Below the pieces are notes generated by a model. That model had not been told where the DNA came from, made no database searches, and was given only the letters and a program-made list of their open reading frames with translations. The translations under genes and the position numbers were made by a program. From assembly GCA_022376465.1 (NCBI GenBank), contig JACDTU010000002.1, positions 1,488,001 to 1,552,000 on the forward strand: a stretch of DNA of 64,000 bases. The letters are read 5' to 3'. Shown here piece after piece: positions 57,081 to 64,000 of this stretch. Positions within the stretch are counted from its first letter, which is position 1; each line of letters begins with the position of its first letter. The stretch is from Cubamyces lactineus. Taxonomy: Eukaryota > Basidiomycota > Agaricomycetes > Polyporales > Polyporaceae.

Positions 57081-59929
57081 CGCGCCCACCATCTTCTGTC
57101 CGTGACGCTGCGCGTGGACTTCGATGTGTTCCCAGCGTCAGGGTTTTACGCCTTTGTGAACAGGGTTGGGTCGTCGGTTGTGTGTGCTGCTGTTGCCTGT
57201 GGGACCGTGATGGGTCGTGCGCAGTCTCGCCCGGTGTTTGTCTAGGCGACCCTGTAAGTGTGGTTTACGCCGTGATATCTTCCCGCCTGTCACCAGTGCA
57301 CGAGCTTCTCTTCTCAATGGGCTTGCTCATGACTCTCCGGATTTGTGCTATTTTTTGTCCGATTCCTGTACATTGTAACATTGACGCATCTGCCTGCGCG
57401 CGCGCGCGAGTGGTTATCTATCTGCCGATCTTATGGTCATCATACACAACACTCCCACAAGCGAAGCATCACACCAAAGTACAGTACTCAAAGTAGGCTT
57501 TTAGCCTGGGTAGTGAGAAGTCGCTCGAGTGCACCCGGTGGGTTCAAGCTTTGAGCCTCGTCGCCGCCGCCGGGAACGCATGGGCCAATGGGACAAAAAA
57601 GCCACGATCAACGAGTGCGCTACTGTCAATGACCGACGCCTACCGAGTCCCGACGCTTGCCATGGAGTCCAGACTCGCCGCCAAGCGTACGTGTGTAATG
57701 ACCTGCGCGTGTTGCGGACTCGGCGTCCCGCGTCGAGGGTGCACACTGCGCAGCGATCGGTGGATTCGGTGCACGCGTACGGCAGCAGCAGCAGCATGGC
57801 GGTAGGCGGGGGTCGTGGCGCAGACGGCATCACCGATGTGTTACCGCGTTAAGTGGGTGGTGACAGGCGGATCAGATCTGGCAACGTCGACAAGCGTCGA
57901 CACCACCGAACGCCGGCCTCCAGGAATCCAGCGGTCGCTAGTCCGAGTCGCGTGTGTTACGACTTGGCACTCGCAAGCAGGCGGAGGAGGATTCATCGAC
58001 TTCGACGTCGGGCCGGGACGAGTTGACAACGTCACACAATTCACAAGCGAAGGGCTTGGGATGCTTGCCTATAATTGCACACAGCAAGTTGTGATCGCAT
58101 CGAGCCATCGAGCACATCGCGAGATGCAATCGTCTGTCAGGCTAGCTAGAAAGAGGCGAAAGACAGCGGTGCGCCGGGTGCGTGCACTCTCGCAAGTCGC
58201 GATCGCGCGCGTCGCGCTTATACCTACATACACTGAACCTTGCAAGCCAATTGCATCCGACGACTCTGTGATGCTGCCAAGTTCCGAGTTCCAACGACCC
58301 TGCAGGCTGCAGCAGCGCCTGTGGACGGTGCAGCAGGAGATATCGATGCGAGCACGAATCCAGATGCAGATGGCGATCGCGCACGCTTTTCCATCTGGAA
58401 AGAGCTGACAAGTTGATTACCGGGGCTCCGCTCTCTTCGGCGCCCGCCGCCACTGCCCGCCCCGGAGAAACGGACGGCATCCGAGTCGACCGCACTTGTG
58501 GCAACTCGTCAAGACGCGCTCTGGTGTCAACGTTGTTCTGCTCGTCTTATGATCTTTATCCGTCGGGCCAAGGTATCGACGCTGTGTCCCGCCCGCCGTG
58601 CTGTGTGGCGTTGTGGCGCACGCCGGCTTTCCGATGGATGTCTTCTGCCAGTTCGAGTGCGCAGATCACGTACTGACGACATTTGGCCCCCTACCAGAAA
58701 GCGCATGCGCAGTGGCATCCATTGCGCTTCTGCCTCGCGCTGCGTACGCAGACGCATCGAAGACCTCACTCTATCACATTCGTGCGCGGCATCTCCGCAC
58801 AGATTGAACTTGCTTGGGTTCTGGTCTAGACGTCGCAAATGTACTGTATGTGTCCTGTTTACCCTGAGTGCTCCGCGATGACTGCGCTACTCGTCACTTA
58901 TGTTGACCCGTTCCATGCTTTCAGACTTCTAGCGCGGTGCAGATCGCCTTGGCGCAAACGCCTGCACGGGAGAAGGACAATAAAAGCTGCACCTGCGGCC
59001 ACGCTGCAGAGGTCACGGCGCACCGCAGCACTTCGTCGAACTTAGACGGCTTCCTCATTTGCCCATCGGCCTTCCAACTCGGTCCTCGGTCGTCTCGGAA
59101 TCCCACATTCATCGTGTGCGGGCACATGGCTGCACACCCGTCGGCCGGGTGCTGAGGCGGACGAAGGCAGTACCCTCAACGTTCGACGCTCGGACCGGTC
59201 GAGCTCCGAGATGATATGCGGAAGGTATGGCTACTATGTATGAGCAAGCACTTTCCGCCATCTCGCCCACAAGCCTCGGCTAACGCCTAAGTGAAGGAGG
59301 AACTCTGCGCTCGACGTGGTACTCGAGTACTCGCACAGCCCATGCACATGCGCGGGTCCCGAGACCACGTTGCACGGCAAACTGCAGCTGCGCTGCCTGG
59401 AATGCATGGAAGAGCCACCTCGCTCTGTCGTATGACACGACATCGCATGCCACGTAGCTGCAGTCCGACGCTGTCCAATGTTTGTAGCGCTTCCTGCCAC
59501 ACTAACTTCGAGGGTATATGCCTACTTGACTTCGAGACTAGATGGTAGTGTGTACTCCGATTACGACCAAGTGTAAGGCATCGTGGTCTTTGTTCCCCGC
59601 GATGATGTCCCCAATATGTCTAATCGGTGCGTTCCTCCCATCCGCCGGTATTCGAACTATGATTTGACCGTGCCCGAGTCCGGTGTATAGCATGGGCGAA
59701 GTCCGGCATGCTGTCGAACTTGCCGTTGTCATTGTAGGCTTTCTACGCATCTTATGCTGAGTTCATGCTCTCATAAGTATACTTAGATCAAGCCTGGCTG
59801 GGACTGGCTCCTCTTACATCATATTGGTGGGCCCTTGGAAGGAAGTCCTGCCGCTGAAGAGTCCAATGAATTGCCAACGTTAAGCGTGTACGTGCCTCCG
59901 AGTCCGCCCATGCATTGAGACAAAAAGAG
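57081..59929. other. 2.8 kb without a supported gene
   Basis: This holds the 3' flank of the transporter gene and then GC-rich DNA with short ORFs. One minus-strand ORF near 58921-59127 (GQMRKPSKFDEVLRCAVTSA) looks mildly protein-like but has no partner exons I can join. A 15-base string CGGTCGAGCTCCGAG near 59190 also occurs near 50712. No RNA gene was recognised. Confidence 0.4.
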
Positions 59930-60024
59930 CTGCCCCGGTGAGGCTCGAACTCACGACCTTCCGATGTCTGAACCTTGACAGTTCGGTAACAGTCGGACGC
60001 TGTAACCAACTCAGCCACGGGGCA
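59930..60024 (-). tRNA. tRNA-Asn (anticodon GTT) with a 21-base intron
   Basis: Reads as a full cloverleaf on the minus strand. The 7-pair acceptor stem is TGCCCCG/CGGGGCA, the D stem GCTG/CAGC, the anticodon stem TCCGA/TCGGA, and the T arm GTGAG-TTCGAGC-CTCAC; the discriminator base is G. The intron occupies 59966-59986, directly after position 37. Removing it gives the anticodon loop CTGTTAA, identical to the usual eukaryotic tRNA-Asn loop with anticodon GTT. Mature length is 74 bases before CCA addition. The A and B box regions are present. Confidence 0.93.
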
Positions 60025-60313
60025 AGTTGATAAGGGCCTTGTGTGCATTATCACGTTTGGTTAGCGCAGTGAGTCGTACGCTAAAAGCTTACTCAGCCTT
60101 CGCCCCAGCGAGAGCCAAGCCAGTGCGTTGTGCGTAAGGCCAGAATTCATTGTACGCCTGAAGGCAGAAAGATACTGTTAAGATGCGCTACGCATACATG
60201 CGTTCTGTCATCGAGGCGTGCTGATCAGCAGCTCTACTATTGCAAAGTTTTGCAGTCATTACAAGTCATTACAATGGGGCCTACAATGCGTATGTATCTC
60301 TATCCCAGATCAT
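60025..60313. other. intergenic region between tRNA-Asn and the calcium pump
   Basis: The upstream flank of the tRNA and the 3' flank of the calcium pump gene. No other feature is recognised. Confidence 0.4.
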
Positions 60314-63864
<3,551 letters not shown>

Positions 63865-64000
63865 GATGCCAGGCCTTGGCTCGTTGAGCAAGGTAGCAGC
63901 AGCGAGCGATGGAGAAAATATGCAAAGGTATGGAGGATGGGGTATGCGGTCTGGATTTCTGGAGAAGTCGCTCGGCTAAGGAGCGCTCGAGTATAAATGC

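Overview
The window looks like nuclear DNA of a basidiomycete fungus, most likely an Agaricomycete. Genes are broken by many short introns (mostly 45-110 bases, GT..AG), the DNA is GC-rich, both strands are densely coded, and the recognisable proteins are fungal orthologues. These include a Zn2Cys6 zinc cluster, an Ssb-type Hsp70, Shq1, a CAF-1 large subunit and a degenerate serine-protease-like gene of a kind I remember as common in Agaricomycetes. One intron-containing nuclear tRNA-Asn is present. I see nothing prokaryotic, no CRISPR array and no intact transposon.

Layout. 0-11.6 kb: an MIT/coiled-coil protein (minus), an unknown Ser/Pro-rich protein, the chaperonin subunit CCT1, the anaphase-promoting-complex subunit CDC27/APC3, and an acidic unknown protein whose leader holds three upstream ORFs. 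11.6-26.5 kb: a sparse, repeat-rich stretch with an SRR1-like gene, two small genes that each encode a tandem pair of Zn2Cys6 clusters, the MCT-1/Tma20 ribosome-recycling factor, and two doubtful spliced genes. 26.5-45.6 kb: a dense housekeeping block with exportin CRM1, a serine-protease-like pseudogene, kinetochore SPC24, CAF-1 large subunit and RFC2 (head to head), Ssb Hsp70 and mitochondrial uS2 (head to head), and anthranilate synthase TRP2 and SHQ1 (head to head). 45.6-52.1 kb: 6.5 kb with no gene I can support. 52.1-57.1 kb: an arrestin-like protein and an SLC35F6-like transporter. 57.1-64 kb: another sparse stretch, tRNA-Asn, and a SERCA-type calcium pump whose start is inside the window.

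Several neighbours share a theme. CAF-1 and RFC2 both work with PCNA at replication forks; they share a 209-base promoter containing an MCB box, and the same ten bases occur upstream of SPC24. TRP2 carries a perfect Gcn4/Cpc1-type site in the promoter it shares with SHQ1.

The most unusual observation is the pair of compact double zinc-cluster genes at about 17.0-17.9 and 22.8-23.4 kb. They share cluster spacing, two intron positions and phases, and possibly a C-terminal motif, but differ in sequence. Splice sites were read by eye; where I give exact exon borders the reading frame was checked across them.
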